DNA of 64,000 nucleotides, taken from assembly GCA_007644065.1 (NCBI GenBank), contig VJWN01000006.1, positions 744,001 to 808,000 of the forward strand. The letters run 5' to 3'. The notes below the pieces were generated by a model. It was not told where the DNA came from. It did not search any database and worked only from the letters and a program-made list of their open reading frames with translations. Numbering within the stretch: position 1 is the first letter of the stretch; each line of letters begins with the position of its first letter. Shown piece after piece: positions 23,343 to 34,011 of this stretch. Made by a program: the position numbers and the translations under genes. The stretch is from Margaritispora aquatica. Its lineage: Eukaryota; Ascomycota; Leotiomycetes; Helotiales; Discinellaceae.

Positions 23343-24846
23343 ATGTCCGTCCTGTTCTATCGCCGTCCTGATTATATGGAGAAATCGAACGAGCCAATCA
23401 ATCCGACCGAGTGCCAAAGATTCGTGGAGAGAGCGAAGTATATTGAGAGATCGATACCTTCGGGCCTTTCATTCGATGAAGTGATGGAAAACAAAACTCT
23501 GCCAGTGGGTGCTTTTGCATGCAGTCTTGTACTTTCTTATGCTGACACTTTTTTTTTTTTTTAGCCATGTTCGCTAAATGATTTCATGGATTACCTGAAG
23601 TATGTCGAGTTCAATGCAGAGAATCTGCAATTCTATCTATGGTACCAAGATTATACGAGAAGATTTGATGCATTACCTGAGCACGAGCGAAAACTCTCTC
23701 CACAGTGGATACCAGTCGTAAATGAAGCACCGGACTTGCTGAGAACTCTAGAAAAGGAAGAAAGAAGGAAGAAGCGAGAGACGTCAGACAGTTACAATAC
23801 AAAAGGCATCGTTGTCTTTGACGGCGATGAAGACGTTGGTAGTCCTCCTACGCGCAAGGCATCAATCCTTAGTCGATCATTACCTTCTATCATCTCATCG
23901 GTTCCAGTCGTTCCAACAGTTGCTGAGGTCACTTCACAAGCTAATTTGAAATGGAAACCTTGTCAGTATGCCTGGAGAGTTCAGGATATAGAACAATTGA
24001 GGCAGAAGCTCACTAACTTTCGAAGTCACGATTCAACCCTTACGCGATGAAATAAATCGAGTTATGCGACATTACATTGCATTCACAGCCCCTCGCGAGC
24101 TTAATCTCTCACACAAAGATCGAGCACAGTGCCTGCATGCTTTACAACATACTACACATCCTTCTGCACTCGCACCCGCCGCTAAGATTGCTGAGGCGAC
24201 GCTTCGAGGCCAATCACATCCGAACTTCATAAGATGGTCGATATGTAATGGAAACAGACCTCGTGTTTTCTTTGTCAGAACGATGGGTGTGAGCAACATC
24301 GTCATTGGGTTTCTCGTTGCCGTTCTTCTAACACTCTCGAGTGTCAGCCGATGGTGGAGATTATTCGCTGCTCTGGAGTGGTTCATTGGGATGTCTACGA
24401 TGGTGGCAGCATATAAGGGTCTTTGCGTTATCTTACACCACACACACGCTCGGAACCTTCGGCCATGGGAGCAGGATCTTGACTCTGAAATGGGCGACAC
24501 ACGAAGGAATTCTCTAGAGAGCTCGGCTAATCGCGCGCAAGTGTTCAACCGAACTGAAGAGTTTGATGATGTTGACAATAAACTTGAAGAGGTAGCAAAC
24601 TTTCAAAACTCTAATATGCAAGCTTTTGGACCGAGGAATAGCATGTATGAGAGTGAGCCCTGGATGGACAGATATCAGAGAAAACCACTTCTCAAAAAGG
24701 TATTTGACAAAAGTGTTTGGACGCAGAATGAGGCTTTGAGGATTTTGCAGGACAGGATTGTGCTGGGAGCCCAGTTTTGGGCATTGTTGATCACAGTCCC
24801 TCTTACTGTTATGATTTTGGCGCTGCCAAAGGGCAACTTTTATTGA
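23343..24846 (+). CDS. RGS-domain protein with C-terminal transmembrane helices (RgsC/Rax1-like)
   Basis: Likely regulator of heterotrimeric G-protein signalling. Exons are 23343-23504, 23565-23961 and 24026-24846, giving 459 aa. Splicing gives NKTLPPCSLNDFMDYLKYVE and LKWKPFTIQPLRDEINRVM. The RGS fold starts near residue 40 (LSFDEVMENKTLPPCSLNDF, then AENLQFYLWYQDYTRRF). It is split by an insert of about 75 residues rich in charged and Ser residues before its last helices (EINRVMRHYIA to LNLSHKDRAQCLHAL). Two hydrophobic helices follow around residues 270-320 (VSNIVIGFLVAVLLTLSS and LFAALEWFIGMSTMVAAY). A third lies at the very C-terminus (FWALLITVPLTVMILALP). An RGS domain followed by three helices is the layout of Aspergillus RgsC and yeast Rax1. 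Orthology was not tested. Confidence 0.82.
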
Positions 24847-25455
24847 CTGATGTGAGGCCTTTCAGGCTATTTGATGCTAGAGATATGGATAGGGAAATGC
24901 GTAGCAAGGTGGATATGGATTTGCAACAGCGCTTGTTTGACAAGATACCCAAAATATTACGAATTTCAAATATACCATTGATGATGGAACAAAATCCAAG
25001 GTTAGATTCATGCAACAGGTCATACGTAGGCAGTCTTCAACTTGGATTACCTCAGGTAAAGGTATTCTTAACACGTGATTGACAAAGTAGGCAGGAGAAC
25101 CCGGGCCGAGAACAAAGACTGCACCCGGACCGGCTTATCAGGTCTAACGAACGCCCTTCTGAATCAATTTCTGGCCATCAATATTGGATGAGAAGACTTC
25201 TTTTCTTAAGAACCAAAGAAGTTACAGTTACCCCATTTTTGAAAAGCCTAGTGGCTCTGGGTTCACGGTTCGCCACGCCTTGTGATCATCAAGGTCCTCA
25301 AGGATATCTTTATCGAGCCATAACCATCTCTCTTTTCGTATCAGACCATTTCTCCTGAACTATAACTACGCGCTTTCTACTTTTGCATTTTATACATATT
25401 CAGGGTTTGCAATTGATTTCTTCACCAAGCACAGCGACGGGTAAAGATAGAGAAG
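24847..25455. other. Intergenic between RGS protein and aldolase-fold genes
   Basis: No supported gene. A short plus frame overlapping the RGS stop (to 25082) is judged spurious. The pyrimidine-rich stretch before 25455 fits a promoter/leader. Confidence 0.6.
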
Positions 25456-26631
25456 ATGGCACCGTCAGCGACTTCAGATGTTACGGTCCCCATTGTGTCA
25501 ACGACGAAAGTGGGGGCAGAGAAAAGCGAAACTCATGCTGTGGTTGAGAAGACGCCTCTGGAGGCTATTAGCCATGGACCTTTAGTGATGCCTGGTGAGT
25601 TGGAGAATTTTTTCATGTTGTTTGCTTTCTTGCTTTCTGATGTGTTGGGACGGGGGGAAAGAGGGACTTCGACGAGGCGAGATGAGGGGTTGGCGGGGTA
25701 GGAGTATCAAGAGGAGATGTTCATAACGGGAATGCTGTGAAAGCCTGTTGACCGGAAATCGCTTGTCCTCTGTCGAATTGTTATTATTCATCACAAGAAC
25801 GATGCTCACAATGTATCAGGCATTCCAACTTTCGCCAGCCATGCAGAACATCGAGCCCATATCCTCATCCATACCGCAGCCGTATTTCGCGACTTCTCAC
25901 GAAAAGGCTTCACTGAGGGCATGTCAGGTCACATTTCCGTCCGCGATCCAGAGTTTCCAGACTATATCTGGATGAATCCACTCGGTAAACACTTTGGACT
26001 CATGACGGCAGGCGACTTGATCTGTCTTGATGTCAACACTGGAAAGGTGGTTGGAGGAAACAGGAAGAAAACAGCCAATTCAGCAGGCTTCTTTATTCAT
26101 TCGGAGATCCACAAGGCGAGGCCGGATGTTCATGCTGTGTGTCATGCGCATACGGATGCTGGCCGAGCTTGGAGTGTATTTGCGAGGGGTTTGGATATGC
26201 TGAACCAGGATATCTGCACGCTCTACGATGCTATTGCAGTTTATGCTGAGTACGGCGGTATTGTGTTTGCCGAGGAAGAAGGCCGCAATATTGCTAAATC
26301 TTTGGGCACGAAGAACAAGGTCGCTATCCTACTCAACCACGGCCTTTTGTCTACAGGTAGCACAGTCGATGAAGCAGGTTTCCTATTCGGTCTGCTGGAC
26401 AGGGGCTGTGCAATCCAGTTGCAAGTCGAGGCGGCTATGGGAGGCAACCCGTCGCTGAAGAAGCATGTGGTCAGTGATGAGGAGGCGGCGTTCAATTTCA
26501 AGATGGCGAGTGAGAAGAACTCGTTATATGCAGAAATTCAGCCGGATCTGGAGTATGAGTTTTCTATGGCTGGGGAGGGGGTTATCGAGAAGGGTGTAGA
26601 GGAGCAGAAGATTGATCATGGTGAGATTTAA
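25456..26631 (+). CDS. Class II aldolase/adducin head domain protein
   Basis: Zinc-dependent aldolase-fold protein, probably cytosolic; substrate unknown. Exons are 25456-25594 and 25820-26631, giving 316 aa. The 225-nt intron is longer than most here. Splicing gives LVMPGIPTFASHAEHRAHIL. The domain spans about residues 50-270: FTEGMSGHISVRDP, the Zn-site residues Glu142 (HSEIHKARPD), His155 and His157 (HAVCHAHTDAGRA), and a third His at 220 (ILLNHGLLSTG). All the metal ligands expected from fuculose-phosphate aldolase are present, so an active metal site is plausible. The family in fungi is large, and members are often annotated only by domain. Confidence 0.88.
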
Positions 26632-27122
26632 TTTGTATTGATTCTAGGTATTTGGGAGGATATGAGGTCGTGGCTATCCTTATATAAACACATTCTGAGG
26701 GCAATCTTTCAGGACTCAATATTTCTGCGCTACATTCAATGAAAGTCATATCAGTTCAACTCTTGCATATATCTCATAGTGCGGCAAGAAGACCTGTGGA
26801 AACTTAAGGTGAACCGCTATGAGGTTTATGGAAGAAAAGCTTAAGCCCACTAAAGGTTTATATATCCCTGCGCAAGGTTGTATTGCCCGATAATGATAGT
26901 GTGAGAAATTGACAATTATCTATTGGGATATCTAGTGAAAATAGTGATAATGATGCTAAAAACATATTCATGAACTTGAAGTTGAGGTGGGGTGGTTATC
27001 TACCCCGCGCTAGGCCCACTTAGGTACTCGAAATTTTGGCGTCAATGGACATTTTCGAAAAGCTCGAACTTTTCACCAAACACAAAAGAAACATCACCAA
27101 TTCAACCAACACTTCATTCAAT
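26632..27122. other. Intergenic between aldolase-fold gene and BMT6-like gene
   Basis: A/T-rich, no gene. An in-frame ATG of the next gene lies at 27036, so the right part may be leader or N-terminal coding sequence. Confidence 0.5.
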
Positions 27123-28382
27123 ATGGGCAAGAAGAACGGCAGTTACGGAAGAGACTACGGTAAGGTCGTCGGAGGCAATAATGCCAAAGACTTTCCAGGC
27201 TGGAAAGGACCAGCATTTGCGAAGAAAGCAGACCCCCGCACCACCAAAAAGTCCGTTGTTGTGGATGAGGAACCTGAGCTCGAGCCTGAGCCAGAGGTAT
27301 CGGTTGAGCTTCAACAAAACCTGCTGAATGTCTTTCGAGATACGTTTCCGGACTTGCTGGAATCTGAGACCTTGAAGCCGACGCTGCAGGAGGTGAAGAC
27401 GGCGTTGTATGAACGTGATTTTGCGAGAGCGTTTGGAAAGGAGGAATATTTGGAGGCGTATTCTGTGAGGTGGAGTCCAAGTAGGGCGCTTTGCTACACG
27501 ACTATTTTGGTGGGTATCCAGGAGCATTTGGATGCGCTGCTGGCTGTGTCTGGTTCGAAGGGAACGGCTGAGGTTCAGAGATCTACCCTTGGTGTTGTGT
27601 CTTTTGGAGGTGGTGCTGCTGAGGTGGTTGCCTTTGGGGGCTTCGTTAAGTCTCTTATGGGGGAGGCTTCTGAAGAAGCGATAGCTATCCCCTCTGGAGC
27701 ACTTGCACAGTTGTCGGTATCTGAGAATAAGTCAACCACCGAGGAGGCCTCAGAAAACCCTGTTGTGGTAGATGCATGCATACCGTCAGCAAGCCCATTG
27801 CTAGACGCCCTTCTCATCGACTGCGCTGAATGGAAAAATGTGGTTGGGAAACTCCACACTGGTCTACTCACCCCACCGATCATGTCCAAATATGCTAGCA
27901 CCGCAGCGAAGGAGGCCAACAGGTCACTTCTTATCCCATCAAACCTCGCCACTGAGTTCCGTGTTGCGGACGCCCTTGGCATGGACCAGAACAAAATTGG
28001 CGACATTGTTGGAACGAAGCCAATGCTCCTCACTTTACTATTCACACTTAACGAGCTCTATACCTCATCTATCCCCAAAACAACTGCTTTCCTACTCAAA
28101 CTTACGATCTCGGCTAAGCCAGGTACTCTTTTGTTGGTCGTGGATAGTCCTGGGAGCTACTCTGAAACTACGATGGGAAGTGAAGCTAAGAAATATCCTA
28201 TGCTTTGGCTGCTAAATCACACACTCGTTGATAGTGCAAAGGTCAATGGTGTGGCGAGCAAGCCTGATTGGGAGAAGGTAGTCTCGGATGACTCGAGATG
28301 GTTTCGTATCCCAGAACGTCTTCGATACCCAATATCTCTCGAGAATATGCGATACCAGATCCACCTCTATCGACGACTCTAA
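27123..28382 (+). CDS. 25S rRNA (uridine-N3) methyltransferase, BMT6-like
   Basis: Probably methylates a uridine of 25S rRNA in the nucleolus, using S-adenosylmethionine. Single exon, 419 aa from MGKKNGSYGRDYG, or 448 aa from an in-frame ATG at 27036. I prefer the shorter form because homologues begin with a Lys/Gly-rich stretch. Recognisable parts are ALYERDFARAFGKEEYLEAY, RWSPSRALCYTTIL and the SAM-binding motif GVVSFGGGAAEVVAFGG (about residues 160-180). The C-terminal half has LLIDCAEWKNVVGKL, a Rossmann-type strand TLLLVVDSPGSYSE, and RFRIPERLRYPISLENMRYQ-like closing residues. The call rests on resemblance to the fungal PF11312 family; orthology to yeast Bmt6 is likely but not tested. 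Confidence 0.78.
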   Translation: MGKKNGSYGRDYGKVVGGNNAKDFPGWKGPAFAKKADPRTTKKSVVVDEEPELEPEPEVSVELQQNLLNVFRDTFPDLLESETLKPTLQEVKTALYERDFARAFGKEEYLEAYSVRWSPSRALCYTTILVGIQEHLDALLAVSGSKGTAEVQRSTLGVVSFGGGAAEVVAFGGFVKSLMGEASEEAIAIPSGALAQLSVSENKSTTEEASENPVVVDACIPSASPLLDALLIDCAEWKNVVGKLHTGLLTPPIMSKYASTAAKEANRSLLIPSNLATEFRVADALGMDQNKIGDIVGTKPMLLTLLFTLNELYTSSIPKTTAFLLKLTISAKPGTLLLVVDSPGSYSETTMGSEAKKYPMLWLLNHTLVDSAKVNGVASKPDWEKVVSDDSRWFRIPERLRYPISLENMRYQIHLYRRL

Positions 28383-28520
28383 TGTATCCACGCAATCACT
28401 GAATGGGGATCACAGGAAGCATGTGAAGGACTTTGGTCATCATCAAATCATCGTTCATTCATTCGTAATAAATCATGAGGCTAGTCAGGCCGAAGAAGGT
28501 CAAAGTAGATACAGAAGAAG

Positions 28521-30260
28521 CTAGTAACGACTAAACATCAAGGGCACAAGAGCACTTCTACTCTCATGTCCCAACAACATCCCACTCTTCGCGGAGCACG
28601 AGTTCTGGAAGAATCCCCTAACCTGCTCCGTCCTGCCCTGTTTCCTGCGAAACTCGCGGCCCAGCTGCTTCAGCACCGCCTCCCTGGCCTTCTTCAAAGT
28701 CGACACCCGCTTCTCGGGATCGTCGGCAAGCTCCTGCTGAGCTGCCTCCAAGCGCACGTTGCGCTGCACGCCCTGGATATTGGGATCGAATATTGTGGGC
28801 ATGAGCACTTCCTCGATGGGCCCGTCAATAGGGATAGGTGCTGAAATGACAAGCTTGCATGGCTCCATCTTTTCCTCTTCATGTGTGATGTGCTCCTTAT
28901 GTCTGTGCTTGCGTCTGCGGCGACGATGCCTTGTCTTTTTCTTGACTAGCACGTTTGGTATCGAGTCTTCCAAATCTTCCAATGGATGACTGGTATTTGT
29001 GTCAACAACCTCGTCCCTCTCATACATTTCGTCAAGTGCGTCTAATGCTGCTTTGCTATATAGCGAGCTCTCGGATTCAGACCCGCTTAGTTGCGACATC
29101 CACTCGTCGCTCCCACTGACTCGTGCCAGTGGCGCCAGTGCATCTTCCCATGATCCATCGTTGATCAAATACACATTCTCAAAGTCGAACTCCTTGACCG
29201 TAAGACGGTGATCTATTACCAGACCAGCAACTTGCTCTGTCGACATTGTCGCGTTGCGAACTTGCAAGTATCTGAGTTTGGGAAAGATCATCGAACGCCG
29301 CTTAGGCGCCTCGGGTAACGGTGACATGGGTGAAGTGACTTCACCAAATAGCTTCGACCTCTCCCTCGGCGGCGCGAACATGGGGTCACTAAATAGAGTG
29401 AACGGACAAGGTCCTTTCCTGCCATTCCACCCAAAGCTCACTTTCTCCAGGTTCGCCGAGAAGGTTCGGATATAATCATCGATGATCTTGAGGTGATCGC
29501 GCCCTGCATGCGGGCCTTGGAAGTCCCATGAGTCCATGGTGATGTTTAGCTTCCTGATCTGCTTCCACCTCTTCCCTGCCGAGGGCGTGCACCCGAAGCC
29601 GGGCATGTGACGTAGATACAGCAGGCTGGAGGGGTGCATGTGATTCAGTGAGAGCTTCTCCAGCTTGGGAAGCGAGTTGCGCTCAATGGCGATGCGCAGG
29701 CTGATGAGTGCATAGTCCACTGCATCGCGGCGATACCGTTGTGCTGGATCCTGACCTGGGCACGAGATGGTCAGGTGCCTGAGATTTGGTAGCTGTGCCA
29801 ATGCGTTAATGAACGCAGGCACGTTGGTCGCGGCGTGGAAGATGGGAGGATATTGTCCTGTGAGCAAGTCGCCCAGCTCGGTGCATCCGTATTTGGGACG
29901 CTGTGATACCGATGCCGTAGACGTGTGAGGTGTGTACAGGAAGTTCACCTCTCGGCCGGTAACTGGGTTGAGGAGTGGCGGCAGGAAGGTCGCGTTTGTG
30001 TGCGGCATTGAGAAGATGAGGTGTTGGATGTGAGGCCCGATGCGGGCGAGCGCTGAGAGGCGAGAGGGTCGGGTGAGGGCGCTGGGGGTGAAGGTTAAGC
30101 GGGTTCGGGTGAAGAGGACGTGAGTTGTGAGGTTCTTGTATGGTGATGCTAGAAGTCGGATGTTGCATATATCGCTGGTCTCAAGGTGCGAGAGCAGTGC
30201 TGAACGGATACTGTTGTCTTCCCATAGCTGGGAAAACTGTGTTGGGTTTGGAGTGGCCAT
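28521..30260 (-). CDS. F-box/LRR-like protein, unknown target
   Basis: Single exon, 579 aa. Residues 10-50 (SQLWEDNSIRSALLSHLETS and DICNIRLLASPYKNLTTHVL) look like a divergent F-box. It is followed by leucine-rich segments such as LAQLPNLRHLTISC, LPKLEKLSLNHMHPSSL, IRKLNITMDSWDF and FPKLRYLQVRNATM. These would form an irregular LRR solenoid, as in many fungal F-box proteins that select substrates for SCF ubiquitin ligases. A very basic patch (KKKTRHRRRRRKHRHKEH, about residue 440) may be a nuclear signal. The C-terminus is helical and charged (LKKAREAVLKQLGREFRRKQ). The substrate cannot be inferred. The gene ends 138 bp from the BMT6-like stop, tail to tail. Confidence 0.7.
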   Translation of the reverse strand: MATPNPTQFSQLWEDNSIRSALLSHLETSDICNIRLLASPYKNLTTHVLFTRTRLTFTPSALTRPSRLSALARIGPHIQHLIFSMPHTNATFLPPLLNPVTGREVNFLYTPHTSTASVSQRPKYGCTELGDLLTGQYPPIFHAATNVPAFINALAQLPNLRHLTISCPGQDPAQRYRRDAVDYALISLRIAIERNSLPKLEKLSLNHMHPSSLLYLRHMPGFGCTPSAGKRWKQIRKLNITMDSWDFQGPHAGRDHLKIIDDYIRTFSANLEKVSFGWNGRKGPCPFTLFSDPMFAPPRERSKLFGEVTSPMSPLPEAPKRRSMIFPKLRYLQVRNATMSTEQVAGLVIDHRLTVKEFDFENVYLINDGSWEDALAPLARVSGSDEWMSQLSGSESESSLYSKAALDALDEMYERDEVVDTNTSHPLEDLEDSIPNVLVKKKTRHRRRRRKHRHKEHITHEEEKMEPCKLVISAPIPIDGPIEEVLMPTIFDPNIQGVQRNVRLEAAQQELADDPEKRVSTLKKAREAVLKQLGREFRRKQGRTEQVRGFFQNSCSAKSGMLLGHESRSALVPLMFSRY

Positions 30261-30297
30261 AACTTGCGCATATCGGGGTTGGAGGAGATGGGCTTAG

Positions 30298-30315
30298 GAC
30301 GACGACGACGACGAC
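30298..30315. repeat. Trinucleotide repeat (GAC)6
   Basis: Six perfect GAC units, 38 bp upstream of the F-box gene start, in its probable leader. Confidence 0.9.
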
Positions 30316-30913
30316 GAGGACGGCAAACGAACACAGGCGCAACTGAACCAAAGGATAATTGAACTGAGTGGAGATTTGTGTAATGATGTTTCTTTGATGT
30401 GGTCTTGCTATCCAAAATATGATTGATGAGGTTGAACTGTCAATCCTCACCAAGTACAAACGTAGAGATAGTCGAACATAATCATCATACTCGTCATAAA
30501 GGCAAACAGAAGCAGGAAACGAAGAGACATCCGAATCCATCCCTCAACCTCATATATGACCCAGGCACGATCGCGCATCACCTCTTCGCCCTAACGCAAC
30601 TGCATCCACCATCCACCGCGAGCGAGACAAAACCTTTCCTTTCCATTCGAATGAATGGGTGGAAGGGAAATGCCTCACCAACCACAGGGCACGTGATGTG
30701 ACTCATCTCATCATTCTCGTCGATATCTTCAGTCGTCGTCTGTCCATCGTCCACCTCGACTCTGCAAGCTCTTCTCTCGTACACTCCAAATCACGAAAGT
30801 GTCGCGCTCAACAGCCCTCTTTATGAGCGTGCCAACCGCGTCTATTGGAGTCATATCTCATATCATGTTCCCGGGGGGCCTTGTGGCGCAGGTGTGCCAT
30901 ATGCAGAAAAGGT

Positions 30914-30933
30914 GCATTGCATTGCATTGCATT
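30914..30933. repeat. Microsatellite (GCATT)4
   Basis: Four perfect 5-bp units, 17 bp before a second microsatellite. Confidence 0.9.
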
Positions 30934-30949
30934 GCTAGTGCAGAGCTCA

Positions 30950-30974
30950 GGGAAGGGAAGGGAAGGGAAGGGAA
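30950..30974. repeat. Microsatellite (GGGAA)5
   Basis: Five perfect purine-only 5-bp units, followed by a partial copy GGGA. Confidence 0.9.
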
Positions 30975-33900
30975 GGGATGGGGGAATGTCTGCACCCTGA
31001 GTGTTTCAGACCTTTTGAATGGCCCAGCCTCTCTCGCTTCCGATCTGCTGCAGCTGCTGTCCCCGCACTCGGAGGGCTCCGGGCCAAGGTTGAATTGAAG
31101 CTTAAGTCTTGGCGGAGAGGGGTGGAGAGGATGAGCTACTCGGTCATCCAATCGTGGGTTGGGGAGGAGGGCAGATGGAGATGGGCGGTTAAACTCTCGA
31201 AGGGAGAGGTCACGAAACAGACGCGAGAGGGTGTCGAGAAGGGGTGTTCTGGAAGTTTTGGAGATCCTCAGTGTGAATGATGTGATTGGGGCTTTGTTTA
31301 CTTTGCTTTACTTTACTTTTCGGGGGTTTGTTTCGTTTCAACCGTTCTAGTTCGACGGCATCCCATCCCGTTGTTTCCTCGCGTTTGTTTCACTTCTTTT
31401 GGCTGGTTGTGGCGAGTGCATGATGAACTTGGGGTTGTGATTCTGTGATGGGGAGTGCCTTGGAGTGACAGATGCGAACTCATGGTACCTTTTAACTTGA
31501 CGAGAATCATTCTAAGGGCCCGCCTAAAGAAGAAGAAACATCTTGAACGAGAAGCGAATAGAAGGTGAGGTGGCGAGTGTGTTTGCTTGATCGGATGCAC
31601 ATGTGTTGTTCCTGTTCTTTGTTCCTGTTGATCTTTACTGCGAGGAAATCGACTAGACGGAGTTATTGTGCTTGTGCTTCTGCTTTGCTTGTGCATATGC
31701 ATGGTGAAGAACTGGAGATCGAGGTTGGCGTGGGAATGTAAAGTGGAGGTGAGGTTCCGTTGTTGTGTTTTTCATGTGTGTCTCGCGTGGTATTTTCGTG
31801 TTGTGTTTTAGTGGGGATCGTTGTATTTGTTTTGGATACATGTTTTGGTGTATATTTTCTCGTTTATTTCTATACGCGACTTCATGTTGATATTTTCATA
31901 TCAAGCAAAATTTCTGGCAAGTGCAAGAAATATAAGATACAAATCTTAATGTGTGCCATCTACTTGTTAGTTAACTTTAAAAAGCTATTTCAATGAGATT
32001 TTGTCGCGTGCCCAAAACATAAGCTTCATTGAAGTATCTATACTTCATATCGATCTACTCTGACGAGACAATCTCTTTCATTCATCCATTAATTCAGAGT
32101 ATACAGTTTCTAAACGTGAAAATCAAGACAAAGAGTATGAAGCGTGGCGAAATATTCTCGCTCCAACTGTCGATTTAAGGCCGTTCTAACAGAAAACTCA
32201 TGTCGCCGCGATCTCCTACTTAAAGTTAAATCCATAATTGCCAATTGATCCCATGTCCTATTGGCCTTGTCCAAGGAGCAAGTCCAAGATTCTCTCATCA
32301 TTAATCCATCTAGTCCTCAGTTGGATCATCATTTACCCCGCAAATGCTACACGGTGAGAACGAGAATTCGCTAAACACGTCCATCTCGAATCTTCCAACC
32401 CCGTCTACTTCCACCTGCACTGCCCGTAGAAGCGTGTAGGCTACGGGCAAACAACGGGTAGATACACGTCTCGTTCTCGTGGGGACTAAACTTGAGTTTA
32501 CTTATCTGACATACCTCGAACAAAGTAACCAAGCCAGAGAGAGGTGTCTTCACCATGCACCACATGTGTGGTAGTTAGTACCTACAACATAGCGTACCCT
32601 CCTCGCGACACTTCTTCGCGAAGATCTAAACTCGTGCTGCATTATCTCATTCACCACCAAGACGCGGCATTACATTGACATGGACGGCATGAGGTGAGGT
32701 GTATTCCGTCTGAACCGTAAGGCGCGTTTCTCCCACAACTTTATCCTCTCTCTCAAACTTGAACTCAAGCGTGAACGCAACCAACAACCATACATAAAGC
32801 ACCCCACACACAACCATCCAAATCACAGTCACGGTCACTTAACGACAAACCAAGAAATTCTCTTCTTCTAGCCTTGCAACTCAAAGAGTCTCATTCGTTC
32901 CTATCGGCAAGACTGATATTTGCAGATCTCCGATGAAACTTCCACTTCCTTCGACGTCCACAGGCAAGTCGTTACCTTCGTGCCCTTTCGATATATGCTC
33001 TGCTTCACAGCTAGATCGAAGCTGCACTTCGATTGGACGAAACTAGTGGAAGATCACATGTATAACCTGCATCAATCCTGATACTAACATGTATTCATCC
33101 TGTCAATTTCAAGTCGCAAAGCTCGATCAGTATCAGATCGACCTCTCCTCACTACTGCTATACATTTCTCCTCCTCTCATCTCCTCATCCTCCTCCTCTC
33201 AGCACGTCTCGCTTGCATGCCAAGATGCGATTAATTAATTGATCATGTTGTTCCCTCCGCCTACCATTGAGAGCTAACCTCACGCCTTAACCTACGCGTT
33301 AGGTATTCTCCAATATCACCGACGGACGGATGTGGAGAAAAATTTACTGCTAGCGAATGAAGGATCTGATTGCTTTCACTGAGACGTGCTGTTGAATTTT
33401 TTGGAGGGGAGGGGGGGGGGAGTAAATCTTTGTATGCGTCTTCGCACTCCTCATCACTGTCGCTTGATTATCTATCTACTCCGTGACATCAGTTTATTGA
33501 ATACTATATAGGTCGGATTTCGTAAGCACTCGTACTTTGGCACTTTCCAGGTGAAGTGCTTTCTGGGTTGGTTTATGTAGAGCAAGCATGCTTAGCTTGG
33601 GATGGTAAAACAATGTATATAATTTACCCAATATCCAGTATTCGGTATCTAGTATCTAGTAAATGTGAGCTTCAACTTCGTTGTTCACTCCACAACTAGT
33701 AAATATACACTGTCGAAGGAGAATAGGAAGAGATTGACACAAAAACATCTAGGCGAAAACCTTCACAGTCCACAAGTGCTTTGTCTTCAGAATTTCTCGT
33801 TTTTGACATTTCAGATATATATACCTACGACGACAAGGATGGGGGTATGCGCTGGTGCTAAATCATCATCTTCTTGTGCGCACGAAAAAAATAAAAATAA

Positions 33901-34011
33901 CGGCGCCCCAACGCCAGATACTTGTTGCAAGAAATATCCTCCCGCCTTGAGGTAGAGCTGAAAGGGGGAAAACAAAAACCAGTCCCACCACATCTATACT
34001 ACTTCAATAGA

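Larger units (their letters stand above)
30261..34011. other. Gene-poor interval of about 3.75 kb
   Basis: No gene I can support on either strand. It contains the F-box gene promoter, microsatellites at 30914-30933 and 30950-30974, and a G run at 33410-33420 within purine-rich DNA. Frames of 60-130 codons (for example 31313-31702 minus) are compositionally biased and lack domains. The right part (33.6-34.0 kb) is the 3' flank of the RasGEF gene. Confidence 0.55.

Noticed and set aside
24777..25082. Plus-strand frame overlapping the end of the RGS gene
   Set aside because: The RGS protein ends cleanly after its third helix; this frame adds nothing recognisable.
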